DNA of 64,000 nucleotides from positions 3,997,786-4,061,785 of the forward strand of contig NZ_CP036339.1 in the NCBI RefSeq assembly GCF_007746075.1, written 5' to 3'. The position numbers and the translations under genes were made by a program. Each line of letters begins with the position of its first letter. The stretch's first letter is position 1. Below are positions 27,199-35,193 of the stretch, in pieces. This stretch comes from Lacipirellula limnantheis. Lineage in GTDB: Bacteria; Planctomycetota; Planctomycetia; Pirellulales; Lacipirellulaceae. Below the pieces are notes generated by a model. The model ran no database searches. It was not told the origin of the DNA and saw nothing but the letters and a program-made list of their open reading frames with translations.

Positions 27199-27615
27199 CT
27201 ATTTGGCGTCGGACGGCGTGATATCGCCGATTGACAGGGGGTTCGACGCCGGTACTGGCTGCGACAACGCTTCGGTCACAACTTGCGGTTGCTGACCGAT
27301 GGCGACGTGCCAAGTCTTTCCAGTCATCGTGTCTACGACGAAACAGCCGTGGCCGTTTGGCGAACCGTAGGCGGACGCTTGGAAGCGGCCGACTAGTCTT
27401 GACGTGTCTGGAGCAGCTGACCGCTCCTTCAAAAAGTCGAGAGACACTTCCTGCGATGTTGTCTTCAAATCAAGCGACGCATCCCCATCGTATGAATTAA
27501 TGGGTTTGCCTGTAATCGAATCCGTTACTTGCCCAACAGCCTCTCGGCTCCAATCTACGCCCGAAGCGGCCAAACCGACGACGACGCCAACGAGCAACAG
27601 GCAGAGCGATTTCAT
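27199..27615 (-). CDS. Small secreted protein, family A copy 2
   Basis: 138 residues from the ATG at 27615, starting MKSLCLLLVGVVVGLAAS like copy 1. The middle is longer, then the conserved GRFQASAYG..GCFVVDTMTGKTWHV block appears, followed by about 35 extra residues. The upstream region is the second copy of the 168-bp repeat. Function unknown. Confidence 0.65.
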   Translation of the reverse strand: MKSLCLLLVGVVVGLAASGVDWSREAVGQVTDSITGKPINSYDGDASLDLKTTSQEVSLDFLKERSAAPDTSRLVGRFQASAYGSPNGHGCFVVDTMTGKTWHVAIGQQPQVVTEALSQPVPASNPLSIGDITPSDAK

Positions 27616-27748
27616 AAGTAAATCTCCGGTCAAATTGAAAAGGATTGAAACGTCACTATAGCCTCCCCACCCCGAAAGGTGGATACAACCGCTGGAACGT
27701 CGGAGGAATCGTGATGCGAAAAGGATGCCTTACCAACCTTAGCTACAA
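27581..27748. repeat. 168-bp direct repeat, copy 2
   Basis: Second copy of the repeat at 26931-27098; its left part holds the start of the 27199-27615 gene and its right end reaches the stop region of the 27743 RYALA gene, so the gene-pair order is the same at both copies. Confidence 0.85.
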
Positions 27749-28171
27749 CGCCACCACCATCCCCAGCAACAAAGCGACGACGCTTACACAAATCAAGGCC
27801 GAGCGAATCGAGAACTGGCGACGGAAGCGGAGCACGCCGACGCCAGCGAGGGCGAAGATGAGGGCGGCGAAAATGAGCGGAGCGGAGACAATTCGGGGGT
27901 TCCTTTGTTTCGATATTTCCTGCTCAATATCAAAATCCTCGTTCGGACGACCGCTTATGTGGCTCCATTCGGAAGATACTTTCATTGGTTGGTTATCTAC
28001 AGCGAAATAGATTCGCCCGAACTCCAGTCCGATCATAACGTCGCAATTGGTGGCGTTATTCGGTGCCATCAGTAATTCAGTGGCACCGATACTTCTAAAC
28101 CACAACGCCAAACACGCAACGCTCGCCGCGAAGCAAACGGACGCCAGGGCGTAGCGGAGGTAGGTCAACAT
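27743..28171 (-). CDS. RYALA-type two-helix membrane protein, copy 4
   Basis: 142 residues from the ATG at 28171 (MLTYLRYALASVCFAASVACLALWF). An exposed variable middle follows, then AALIFALAGVGVLRFRRQFSI and a final hydrophobic helix. It belongs to the same family as the genes at 25261, 25702 and 26162. A longer start at 28318 would add 49 residues without family similarity. Confidence 0.7.
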   Translation of the reverse strand: MLTYLRYALASVCFAASVACLALWFRSIGATELLMAPNNATNCDVMIGLEFGRIYFAVDNQPMKVSSEWSHISGRPNEDFDIEQEISKQRNPRIVSAPLIFAALIFALAGVGVLRFRRQFSIRSALICVSVVALLLGMVVAL

Positions 28172-28235
28172 GGCCGGTAGTATAGCGGCGGGGGCTGTGA
28201 CCACACGGGCCGACGCCAGTGATGGAGTCAGGAAT

Positions 28236-28646
28236 TCACTTGTTCGGCATGTTCTTCCAGCCAGTAAAAAACGAACTCCGGAACTCAAGAAAGCTGCCCG
28301 TCGTCTCATGTTCCGCATTCTTCATTTGAACTGCATTCTCGCGAGTGGCAAGTTCGCGAAATGACACCGTTATCGAGGATTTGATCTCGTCCACATTTTC
28401 GGTTGATCCGTTTATTGACACGGCGGCTAAGTCATTCCACGAATTCGGCAAATGTCCGAACTGGGTGACGTAACCGTCAATTAAAAACAGCGTGCGTGTG
28501 CCGGCTTGATAACTTTGCTCGCGATCTAACGCCCCTCGAATTGGTTCGAAAACAGTAATGCGAAAAACTGCGAGGGCCATTGCGACGACCGCGACGAACA
28601 CAAGCCCCGTCCGCGTCGTGAACTTGAATTGTCCGTTGGCGCTCAT
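28236..28646 (-). CDS. Membrane-anchored unknown protein
   Basis: 136 residues from the ATG at 28646 (MSANGQFKFTTRTGLVFVAV). One N-terminal membrane helix (about 13-33) is followed by a mainly polar domain with FLIDGYVTQFGHLPNSWNDL. The FTTRTGLVFVAVVAMALAV segment resembles the FSIRSALIVFAVVAALLAM segment of the RYALA family, possibly a shared membrane module. Function unknown. Confidence 0.6.
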   Translation of the reverse strand: MSANGQFKFTTRTGLVFVAVVAMALAVFRITVFEPIRGALDREQSYQAGTRTLFLIDGYVTQFGHLPNSWNDLAAVSINGSTENVDEIKSSITVSFRELATRENAVQMKNAEHETTGSFLEFRSSFFTGWKNMPNK

Positions 28647-28720
28647 CTTGATGCGTTCGGCGAAATTGCCGACCTTATCGCCTCCGCCGTAGAGATACAT
28701 AGCCGGCCGGTCGCCTGGGG

Positions 28721-28780
28721 CTAGTTGACGGCGGCCCAACCGACGATAACGCTAACAATCAACAAGGCGAACGGCTTCAT
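28721..28780 (-). pseudogene. 19-codon remnant of a family-A secreted protein
   Basis: ATG at 28780 gives MKPFALLIVSVIVGWAAVN and then a stop. This matches the signal-peptide part of the family-A proteins (MKSLCLLLVGVVVGWAAS) but the rest of the gene is gone. It is probably a decayed third copy. Confidence 0.6.
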
Positions 28781-28816
28781 TCGGCGCCGGTAGCCTCGAT
28801 TGAAAATCTGGCGGCG

Positions 28817-28850
28817 GGGCGGGCAGGACAAAAGGGGAGCCTGCCCGCCC
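28817..28850. terminator. Strong hairpin downstream of the replication-side gene block
   Basis: An 11-bp perfect GC stem (GGGCGGGCAGG with CCTGCCCGCCC) encloses a 12-base loop, 37 bases past the end of the leftward gene at 28887. It probably ends the leftward transcript that starts with the HTH genes. Only a short T-run follows on the minus strand, so its strength is uncertain. Confidence 0.55.
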
Positions 28851-28886
28851 GCGACGATCGCAACGCCGCTTGCCGCCAGTGTGCAG

Positions 28887-29285
28887 CTATTCGGACCGTT
28901 GCGAGTGCGGTCCGAAAGCTCGGAATCCGTTGCGGCCGATCTGCAACCGGCCGGCGAAGCCCTTGGCCTTGCGGTCGCGGCTATCGGCCTTCGCCTTAAG
29001 CTCATCGCGTTCGGCCGTTAGCCTATCGCGTTCGGCGGCCAGCGATTCGCCGTACGTCATTCCGGCAGCGACGTAGGCTTCGCCGCTCTCGCCGAATTCG
29101 GCGACGATCTTCGCCGCTTCCTTGCGATACGCTTCGGCCGGCGATTCGGCCGGGGGCGTCGGCGCCTTCGCGGCCGATTCCCTTTCGCGTTTCGCGGCTA
29201 GCTGCCGCTGCTGCCATTGCCTCGGCGTCTCGCCGTCGCTTTGCCACTCGGCGACCGGCGGCCCGGCCATTCTGTATACGCTCAT
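28887..29285 (-). CDS. Unknown charged protein of the element
   Basis: 132 residues from the ATG at 29285 (MSVYRMAGPPVAEWQSDGE), with a good GAGGGGA ribosome site about 11 bases upstream. It is rich in Ala, Glu, Arg and Lys, with a heptad-like helix in AAERDRLTAERDELKAKADS. It ends the leftward gene block. I do not recognise it; a structural or accessory role is conceivable but unsupported. Confidence 0.6.
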   Translation of the reverse strand: MSVYRMAGPPVAEWQSDGETPRQWQQRQLAAKRERESAAKAPTPPAESPAEAYRKEAAKIVAEFGESGEAYVAAGMTYGESLAAERDRLTAERDELKAKADSRDRKAKGFAGRLQIGRNGFRAFGPHSQRSE

Positions 29286-29381
29286 CTTCTCTATTCCCCT
29301 CGCTTTTGTCTGAATTGAAAATACCCCGCCGCGGTCAATCCAGCAAAACCCCGCGGCGGGGTCAACGGCCAACGCGGCCGC

Positions 29382-30110
29382 TTATGCGATAAGCCGTTCG
29401 ACTTTCTGGCGAAGGGCGACGGTCGCCGATTCAATCTGCATCCGGCCGGCGCCAATGGCGTCTTGGTTGGCGAGCATTTGCGTATTGGCGTCGGCCAATT
29501 CGGAGTTCGCCGTCTGCCATTCCTTTGCGAGCCGGATCGTATGGGCAAACTGAATCTCGGCCGCGTCCATCGCGTGCGGGTAACCCCTTTGCGTCTCGAC
29601 GCTTACCCCGGCCGCGTGTAGCTTGGCGGTTACGTCTTCGACGACTTCGGCCAAGGCCTTTTCCTTCGCCGCGACATAGGCCGAAAGCTCCGGCGCCCGG
29701 GCGGTTAGCCGCTCCGTGAACAACCGCCAAAGCTCGGCGGCCGCTTGTGCCAAGCTCAATTCCGTTTGAATCGCGGCCGCCTTTTGGTCCTGGATATCGG
29801 CATAAGTAATCGCCTCGATATCGGCGACGTCCCGCATCGTCGCGAGCCGTTCGCGTTCGGCGTTCCATGCGGCGAACCGCTTGCGATAGTCGGCGTCTGC
29901 TTTCTCGGTCGCTTGCGACAAGCCGGGGACGGTCGCCAAATCGCTCGGCTCGATAAAGCTCTCTGCGGGCGTGCGGCGTGCGGCCGGGCGGATCGGCGCC
30001 GCCGTGGCGACTGTTGGCGTCTCGCCGCGGGTCGCCGATTCCTCGGCTTGTTTGCGGGCGGCCATCCGGGCCAATTTGCTTTCGGTGTTAAGCTGCTGGG
30101 TTGATACCAT
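29382..30110 (-). CDS. Coiled-coil protein of the element
   Basis: 242 residues. After a disordered Pro/Ala/Thr-rich N-terminus (about 1-65), nearly the whole protein is predicted helix with heptad spacing (ADADYRKRFAAWNAERERL; AYVAAKEKALAEVVEDVTAK). No cysteines, no signal peptide and no membrane helix. No family recognised. It lies 55 bases downstream of the 30166 gene in the same direction. Confidence 0.65.
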   Translation of the reverse strand: MVSTQQLNTESKLARMAARKQAEESATRGETPTVATAAPIRPAARRTPAESFIEPSDLATVPGLSQATEKADADYRKRFAAWNAERERLATMRDVADIEAITYADIQDQKAAAIQTELSLAQAAAELWRLFTERLTARAPELSAYVAAKEKALAEVVEDVTAKLHAAGVSVETQRGYPHAMDAAEIQFAHTIRLAKEWQTANSELADANTQMLANQDAIGAGRMQIESATVALRQKVERLIA

Positions 30111-30165
30111 ACTTCTCTATCCTCCGTTGGTGCCGGCTAGCCGGCGGGTTAGTGCCTCGGCCCAC

Positions 30166-31137
30166 TTAGGCCGAGGCTAGTTGAATTGCTCGATCCGCTC
30201 CCGCGGCGGTTGTCTCGACGGTCAATTCGCCATCGGGGTTTGTAATTCTCAATAGCCCTTGCTCGGATAGCCGGGCCAGGTGTCGACGACTAATTGGGAC
30301 GTCGTCGGCGTAAACCGTCTCGCCGTCGGCTTCGCGTTCCAAGACGTAAAGCAAAAAGGCGTCATCGCTCATTGGCTTCGCGGCCGGCTTGGCTTCGACG
30401 GGCTTGGCTTCGTCGGCCGTGGCTTCGTCGGCCTCGGGCTCGACGGCGACCGGCGGCGCCTCGACGATGGCGGGTTCGGATCGCGGCGCCACGGCGACCG
30501 GCGCCGCGGTCCTGGTTGGCTTGGCGCCCAATGTTTCAATCTCGGCGATAGCTTCCAAGGCGTCGGCCAACGCGGCGTATATTTCAACGTCTCGCGGATC
30601 GGCGACCGTGGCGGCCGGCTTCGCCTCGACGCCGCTGGCCCCGAGGCCGACGGCGACCGGATCGGCGAAGGCCGACGGCGCCACGGGCCACGGCTCGGCG
30701 ACCAGGGCGACCGGCGCCCCCTCGGCGATAGGCTCGACGGCGATAGGCTCGACGAAGGCCGACGGCTCGACGGCGACCGGCTCGACGCCGCTGGCGCCCT
30801 CGGCGGATCGGATCAAATGCCGGGCAAGCTCGATACCGGCCGGCGTTAACGCCAAGGCCGTCGTCTTATGTCGCCGCTCGGCGTGGCCCGTTCCGACCCG
30901 GGCCGCGTGGCCCGCGGCTTCCAGGGCGATATATGCCCGGCTTATCGCGATACGGTCCGCGTTTGTCGGCGTGCGTCCAAGCCATCGGGCGGCGTTGCAC
31001 GGTATTTCATTGCCCGTGGCGGCCCGTTGGATCGCGGCGTTTAGCCCGGCGGTATTTCCCGGCGTCGGTCTTTGGCCCCGCAAATCGCAAAGGTCCCGGT
31101 AGGCGCCGATCAATATTTGGCCCGTTTTGCTGGTCAA
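30166..31137 (-). CDS. Unknown two-domain protein with Ala/Pro/Val/Glu linker
   Basis: 323 residues from a TTG at 31137. The N-terminal ~110 residues look like a winged-helix or similar DNA-binding fold (IAISRAYIALEAAGHAARVG, TALALTPAGIELARHLI). A long low-complexity linker of repeated VEP and AVEPIA follows to about 245. The C-terminal ~75 residues again look like a small winged helix (ISRRHLARLSEQGLLRITN). It lies just beyond the candidate origin, so a replication or copy-control role is possible (inference). Confidence 0.55.
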   Translation of the reverse strand: MTSKTGQILIGAYRDLCDLRGQRPTPGNTAGLNAAIQRAATGNEIPCNAARWLGRTPTNADRIAISRAYIALEAAGHAARVGTGHAERRHKTTALALTPAGIELARHLIRSAEGASGVEPVAVEPSAFVEPIAVEPIAEGAPVALVAEPWPVAPSAFADPVAVGLGASGVEAKPAATVADPRDVEIYAALADALEAIAEIETLGAKPTRTAAPVAVAPRSEPAIVEAPPVAVEPEADEATADEAKPVEAKPAAKPMSDDAFLLYVLEREADGETVYADDVPISRRHLARLSEQGLLRITNPDGELTVETTAAGADRAIQLASA

Positions 31138-31778
31138 TTGAAGCCCCTAGTTACGATATGTTGCAAAGGCGTTACGATTAAAAGTAAAGAATTGGACGTT
31201 TTTCGACTCTTCTGGTTGCCATCAGCGAAAAAAGTCTCAAAAAAGGACCCGTTTTGTCCAGAATGGCCCCTTCGCCCCCTCGGCGTCCCGTGGCCCGTCT
31301 GCCGCGTTGCCACGGGTCCGCGACCGTTGAACCGTCTTGGCCCTTGGCGTCTCGCCCCGTGGCCCGTCCGGCGTTCGTCCCTGGTCCAATCGCCGAGGGT
31401 CCTGGTCCTGGTCGCCATCGCCTCGACGTGGCCGAGGGTCCTGGTCCCTGGTCCCGAGGCCCCGGAACCGGCGCCGGCGTCCCGGCCGCCATGCCCCGAG
31501 GCCTCGGGGTTCCTGGTTGCTTTCCCGTCTCGCCCCAATTGCCCCGTTTGCCCACTCGCCGCGGATTCCCTGGTCGCCCCTCGGCCGTCGTCGCCAGGGG
31601 GGACCGTCCCACGGGGCTTTCTATTAACGATTGATCCATTAGGGGGGACCGACCCACCGTCCCACGGCCCCCCTATAGGGGGCCGTTGTGGGACGGTCGG
31701 TCCGGGCTCGGTGGGCGTCCTCCCACGGCCCCGTGGGACGGTCCGTGGGACGGTGGGACGGTCCGGGGTTTTAGCCAT
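31134..31778 (-). CDS. Doubtful Arg/Gly/Pro-rich frame across the candidate origin
   Basis: An ATG at 31778 overlaps the stop of the primase-helicase gene (ATGGCTAA), and its TGA overlaps the TTG start of the next gene (TTGA). Both overlaps are what translational coupling looks like. However, the 214 residues are almost only Arg, Gly, Thr and Pro in repeats produced by the iterons, and no fold is visible. I think noncoding is more likely. Confidence 0.25.
   Translation of the reverse strand: MAKTPDRPTVPRTVPRGRGRTPTEPGPTVPQRPPIGGPWDGGSVPPNGSIVNRKPRGTVPPGDDGRGATRESAASGQTGQLGRDGKATRNPEASGHGGRDAGAGSGASGPGTRTLGHVEAMATRTRTLGDWTRDERRTGHGARRQGPRRFNGRGPVATRQTGHGTPRGRRGHSGQNGSFFETFFADGNQKSRKTSNSLLLIVTPLQHIVTRGFN
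31138..31770. other. Candidate replication origin region of the element
   Basis: About 630 bases downstream of the primase-helicase gene with strongly biased GC-rich sequence. It holds six exact copies of GTGGGACGGT: three direct at 31733-31742, 31745-31754 and 31753-31762, one at 31688-31697, and two inverted at 31603-31612 and 31656-31665. The copies at 31656 and 31688 lie in the arms of a long hairpin (31646-31703). Iterons next to a replication gene are typical of plasmid-like origins. A minus-strand reading frame (31134-31778) crosses the region, so coding function is not fully excluded. Confidence 0.5.
31646..31703. repeat. Long imperfect inverted repeat (cruciform) in candidate origin
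   Basis: The left arm reads GGACCGACC, a short bulge, GTCCCAC and GGCCCCC; the right arm reads GGGGGCC, a 3-base bulge, GTGGGAC and GGTCGGTCC. The central loop is CTATA. About 23 bases of each arm can pair. Such a structure could be a single-strand origin, a primase loading site or a strong terminator for the primase-helicase transcript. Confidence 0.75.
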
Positions 31779-33897
31779 TGCTAGCCCCCCAATCCGCCAA
31801 CCGAAAGCCGCCATCGCGTAGCGTCGACTGGCCCTTTTGAGCGTACTGGCACGGTTCAAGCTCTCCGGCCGCTAGCAAATGCCGGATGGCCGCCGCGACC
31901 CGCGGTTGCGTCAGCTTCACGGGGTCGGCCCGGTGGGCTTTGTAGATGCCCCACTCCGTCGCTGGCTCGTTTTGCCGCAACCGCAGAAAGAGCTTGACCG
32001 CTTCGGCGTCGGACTCCATTTGGGCCGTGGTCGCTTCGGCCTTGGCGTTTTCGTCCGCGTCGTCGCTCCACTCTTGAACGTCAACGCCCCAACGGGCGCC
32101 GATAATCGGGTCGCGTTCGTCGCCTTCGTCAATCGTCAATTCGTATTGGCCGTGGTGCCGGGCCGATCCGCCGACGTTTAGCGAAAGCCGGTGAACGCCG
32201 CGGCGGGTCATTGGCGCCAACCGATTTAGCAGCATGAATTGGCGCCCCCACTCGGCGAAGCCGCTGCCGGACAAGCCGTCTAGGTCTAATAGCTTGGCGC
32301 CGGTTCGATTGGCCCCCTTCGTCGAATGGTGCATAATCGCCATTGTGCATCCGGTTTGCTCACCGATGGCGCCGAAGCCGTATAAGACGTCGCCCATATC
32401 GAACACGTTGCTACTTTCGCCCTTGGCGGGTCGGCAACAGAGATAGGCGGGGTCGATAACCGCGAAGCCGATCCCGTGTTCCTCGATCTCGCGGCGGATC
32501 GTTTCAAGGTGCGACGCCACGGCCAATTGCGGCCGCTTGAAGCTAAGGCGAAACGCCCCGCGGGCAACGTCGATTGATCGGGCGTCGCGAATACGATTGC
32601 ACGTCGCTTGAATCGTCTTCCGGCCGCTCTCCGCCGACACAATGAGAACCTTGGCCGTCTTCAAAACGTCGAAATGGCCAAGAAAGGGCGACCCGCTGGC
32701 GATTGACATTCCTAGGTCAAGGCCGATGCAAGTTTTGAGAACCTTTTTCGGGCCGCCGATTAGCAAATGTTGTTGCTCGGCAACCATCTTGTCGACCAAA
32801 TACTCTTGAATTAGTTCCTCGGCCATGAAGTCGACGAAGTCGACGGCGTCTAGCGTGAAGGCCTTTCCGCCGGCCTTTGCCCGTTCGGCCACAATGCCGA
32901 ATTCGCGGCCGCGTAGCACTTCCTTATTGGCTTCCTTCCATTTGTGGTCTAGCTCGGCCTTCGACCACGCTGGCGAACAACGGGCCGCGTTGTAATCGTC
33001 TAGCAAGGCCCGGCCGGCTTCGCCGTCGACGCCCCAGCGTAGGATTTCACACGCGGCCCGATACGCCTTGTCGTGGCCTTTCTCCCCGGCGACCGATTCG
33101 GGCAGGGCCAAAATGGCGCCGCGGACGTCGTCAACGGAGATTTGCGGCGCCTCGGCGGCGCCCGATGGCTCGCTCGCGGGCGGGTCGACTTCGTCGAACG
33201 AACGGGCCACGCCAAATAAGATTTGCCGCTCCTCGGGCGTTATGGTCGCCAATTCCGTTAGCTGCGGGCCGCCAATGTGAAGATATAGGCCGCCGGTAGG
33301 ATGGCACGCCGCGGGCGAACCGGGGGCCAAGGTGTAACCGCCTTCGCCCTTCGTTTCTATCAACGCCTTGCCGCCGGCCCGTCGGGCAAGCTTTTGCGAA
33401 CCGCCAATCGTTGGGCACTTGTAAGCCAAATGATAACCGGGCCGAGGCGTCCGAATGACGGTCAGTCGATCAAATAGGCCCGGCGCCACTCGGTTGACTT
33501 CGTCGACGAACGGCTGCAATAGGTCGCCGTTATCCAAATCGACGACTTCGCTATTGCCGCTAACCTTGCCGTGAATTAGTGCAATGCCAATAGCGTCGTT
33601 GGCGTCGGCGAACCAATAGCGGGCAACGTCCTCGGCCGTCGGCGGCGCCGCTTGGTGTTGGCGCCATTGCAGGCACGCTGGCGACTTGGTCCCGTCGCCT
33701 TTGATCGGGATAACCGAAAGCCCCGCTAGTTGGTAGCTCTCGGCGTATTCGCGGGCGGGTCGGTCGCCATAGAAGAATCGCACGGCTTCCAGAATTTCGG
33801 GCTCGTTGCCCGAGCCGGAATAGCTTTGAAACTCGGGCAAGTCGACAAAATTAGTATGCGGCGTGGCGTCGGCGTTAGCTTGTGGCGTGGCAATCAT
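31771..33897 (-). CDS. Prim-Pol / RepA-type AAA helicase fusion (replication protein)
   Basis: 708 residues. The N-terminal half is a bifunctional primase-polymerase (Prim-Pol) domain (about 45-235): GLSVIPIKGDGTKSP, the catalytic acid pair in VVDLDNGD, and RTPRPGYHLAYK. The second half is a RecA/RepA-like ATPase: Walker A GGPKKVLKT near residue 380, Walker B-like GFAVIDPAYL, and IMHHSTKGANR. A C-terminal winged-helix-like part closes it. It should prime and unwind the element's DNA. It overlaps the preceding gene by 23 bases. Confidence 0.85.
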   Translation of the reverse strand: MIATPQANADATPHTNFVDLPEFQSYSGSGNEPEILEAVRFFYGDRPAREYAESYQLAGLSVIPIKGDGTKSPACLQWRQHQAAPPTAEDVARYWFADANDAIGIALIHGKVSGNSEVVDLDNGDLLQPFVDEVNRVAPGLFDRLTVIRTPRPGYHLAYKCPTIGGSQKLARRAGGKALIETKGEGGYTLAPGSPAACHPTGGLYLHIGGPQLTELATITPEERQILFGVARSFDEVDPPASEPSGAAEAPQISVDDVRGAILALPESVAGEKGHDKAYRAACEILRWGVDGEAGRALLDDYNAARCSPAWSKAELDHKWKEANKEVLRGREFGIVAERAKAGGKAFTLDAVDFVDFMAEELIQEYLVDKMVAEQQHLLIGGPKKVLKTCIGLDLGMSIASGSPFLGHFDVLKTAKVLIVSAESGRKTIQATCNRIRDARSIDVARGAFRLSFKRPQLAVASHLETIRREIEEHGIGFAVIDPAYLCCRPAKGESSNVFDMGDVLYGFGAIGEQTGCTMAIMHHSTKGANRTGAKLLDLDGLSGSGFAEWGRQFMLLNRLAPMTRRGVHRLSLNVGGSARHHGQYELTIDEGDERDPIIGARWGVDVQEWSDDADENAKAEATTAQMESDAEAVKLFLRLRQNEPATEWGIYKAHRADPVKLTQPRVAAAIRHLLAAGELEPCQYAQKGQSTLRDGGFRLADWGASNG

Positions 33898-34255
33898 CGT
33901 GCGTATCCCCTTCGCTGTGGTTTACGAATGCGGCTAGCCCCGTTCCAAGGGCCAGAAGCCGATTCGCTTCAATTGGGTTGAAAATGTCATTTACTCTAAC
34001 GGTGTCCTGCCAACCGCCCCAACGACAACCGACGTGGCGTTCTAGCAAGGCGACAACGGGCTTGCCGTCGACAATGCCGCGGGCAAGCCATCGCGTTTGC
34101 TCGGTCCCGGGGATTGGCTCGAATCGCTCAATCGAGCGTAGGACGTCGCGGCGGCGGCTTACTTTGGATTTGCCTATCCCAAGCTCGGCCATCGACGTTT
34201 GGGCTTTGCCCGCGATGTTTATATGCGATTGGTCCCGGCTTATGTTTAGGATCAT
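33875..34255 (-). CDS. Unknown small protein upstream of the primase
   Basis: 126 residues (MILNISRDQSHINIAGKAQT). Possible helix-turn-helix-like stretch near SMAELGIGKSKVSRRRDVL, then a beta-rich part (TRWLARGIVDGKPVVALLERHVG). It overlaps the primase start by 23 bases and shares ATGA with the gene upstream, so all three are probably one translation unit. No family recognised. Confidence 0.6.
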   Translation of the reverse strand: MILNISRDQSHINIAGKAQTSMAELGIGKSKVSRRRDVLRSIERFEPIPGTEQTRWLARGIVDGKPVVALLERHVGCRWGGWQDTVRVNDIFNPIEANRLLALGTGLAAFVNHSEGDTHDDCHATS

Positions 34256-34557
34256 GTTAGAAGCTCGCTATATTTGCGTAGCGACCCGATGGCTTTTAAC
34301 TTCGCTGGCGAATCGGGCAGAACGGCCAAGTCGGCCAAAAAGCCGGCGATATAGGCTCGCATCTTCTGACGGGCCGCCGGGGGAAAATGGTACTCATCCC
34401 GCCGAAATAGTCGCATTTCGACGCCATGCGTACTGGCGAGACGGGCCACGTCGGCCCCGGCGGACATACATGCGACGGTCACGCGGCCGCCGAGGGGGAT
34501 AGCGGATTTGTGGAACGTCTCATACACGCGTTGGGCGATGTTTTGAAAATGGGACAC
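34252..34557 (-). CDS. Unknown small protein of the element
   Basis: 101 residues, mostly helical and basic (MSHFQNIAQRVYETFHKS; AARQKMRAYIAGFLADLAVL). Its stop overlaps the next start by four bases (ATGA-type). Context is replication control, but nothing in the sequence identifies its role. Confidence 0.55.
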   Translation of the reverse strand: MSHFQNIAQRVYETFHKSAIPLGGRVTVACMSAGADVARLASTHGVEMRLFRRDEYHFPPAARQKMRAYIAGFLADLAVLPDSPAKLKAIGSLRKYSELLT

Positions 34558-34728
34558 GGTGGATTTTCCAGATAACGGTTTTCATTTGGGTTAGTAAACT
34601 CCTATTCGCTGGGGGGAAGTGGGGGGAAAACGTCGCGGGGTAGAGTCTCGGGAATCCTTTTTGTGAATGGCGCCGCGGGTTAAAAGCCGGCCGACCCATT
34701 GCGGCGATAGGGTCGGCCGGCGTTGAAT

Positions 34729-34944
34729 TCAACAATTGGCCAACGGCCGAGACGCCAACCAATCCAAGACGTCGCGGCCCAAGACGTAAATGCGTTTCCC
34801 TATCACGCGATAGGGCAATCCCTTTTCGGCCGCGGACCGCCACGCCCCTTGCTCCCATCCAAGCCGGGCCAATAGCTCGGGCTTCGTGTAGACGGCGTCG
34901 GCTTCGACGACTCCGGGCGGCGGGGTTTGCTTCTTATCACTCAT
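34729..34944 (-). CDS. Excisionase-like winged-helix protein 1
   Basis: 71 residues. The order is YTKPELLARLGWEQGAWRSA, then KGLPYRVIGKRIYVLGRDVLDWL, which is the MerR/excisionase-type HTH followed by a beta wing and a terminal helix. Proteins of this size and pattern act as recombination directionality factors or repressors. A GGAACCCC sequence precedes the ATG. It is the second gene of the leftward block. Confidence 0.7.
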   Translation of the reverse strand: MSDKKQTPPPGVVEADAVYTKPELLARLGWEQGAWRSAAEKGLPYRVIGKRIYVLGRDVLDWLASRPLANC

Positions 34945-35007
34945 TGCGGGGGGTTCCTTCTCTCGCGGGGTTCCTTTGGTGGGGGGTAGGCCGATGGCGT
35001 CTGCGGG

Positions 35008-35193
35008 CTATAGGGGCGCCCGAGAGGCCCGCAACGCTTCGACGTCGGCCGGCTCGTATCGAACCGCGTGGCCGAATTTGATAGCCCGTAGCTTGCCCTT
35101 GGTGACCAAATAGTTGACTTGTCTTTCGCCGACGCCGAGACGGTTGGCGACTTCTGGTTTCCGCATCAATTTCTTGCCAGTTTTGCTTTCCAT
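35008..35193 (-). CDS. Excisionase-family DNA-binding protein 2
   Basis: 61 residues from the ATG at 35193 (MESKTGKKLMRKPEVANRLG). The pattern PEVANRLGVGERQVNYLVTK, then GKLRAIKFGHAVRYEPADVEAL is the standard HTH_17 excisionase fold: helix-turn-helix, wing and end helix. It is the first gene of the leftward block. Together with the 34729 gene it gives the element two small DNA-binding proteins, one perhaps Xis and one perhaps a switch regulator. Confidence 0.75.
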   Translation of the reverse strand: MESKTGKKLMRKPEVANRLGVGERQVNYLVTKGKLRAIKFGHAVRYEPADVEALRASRAPL

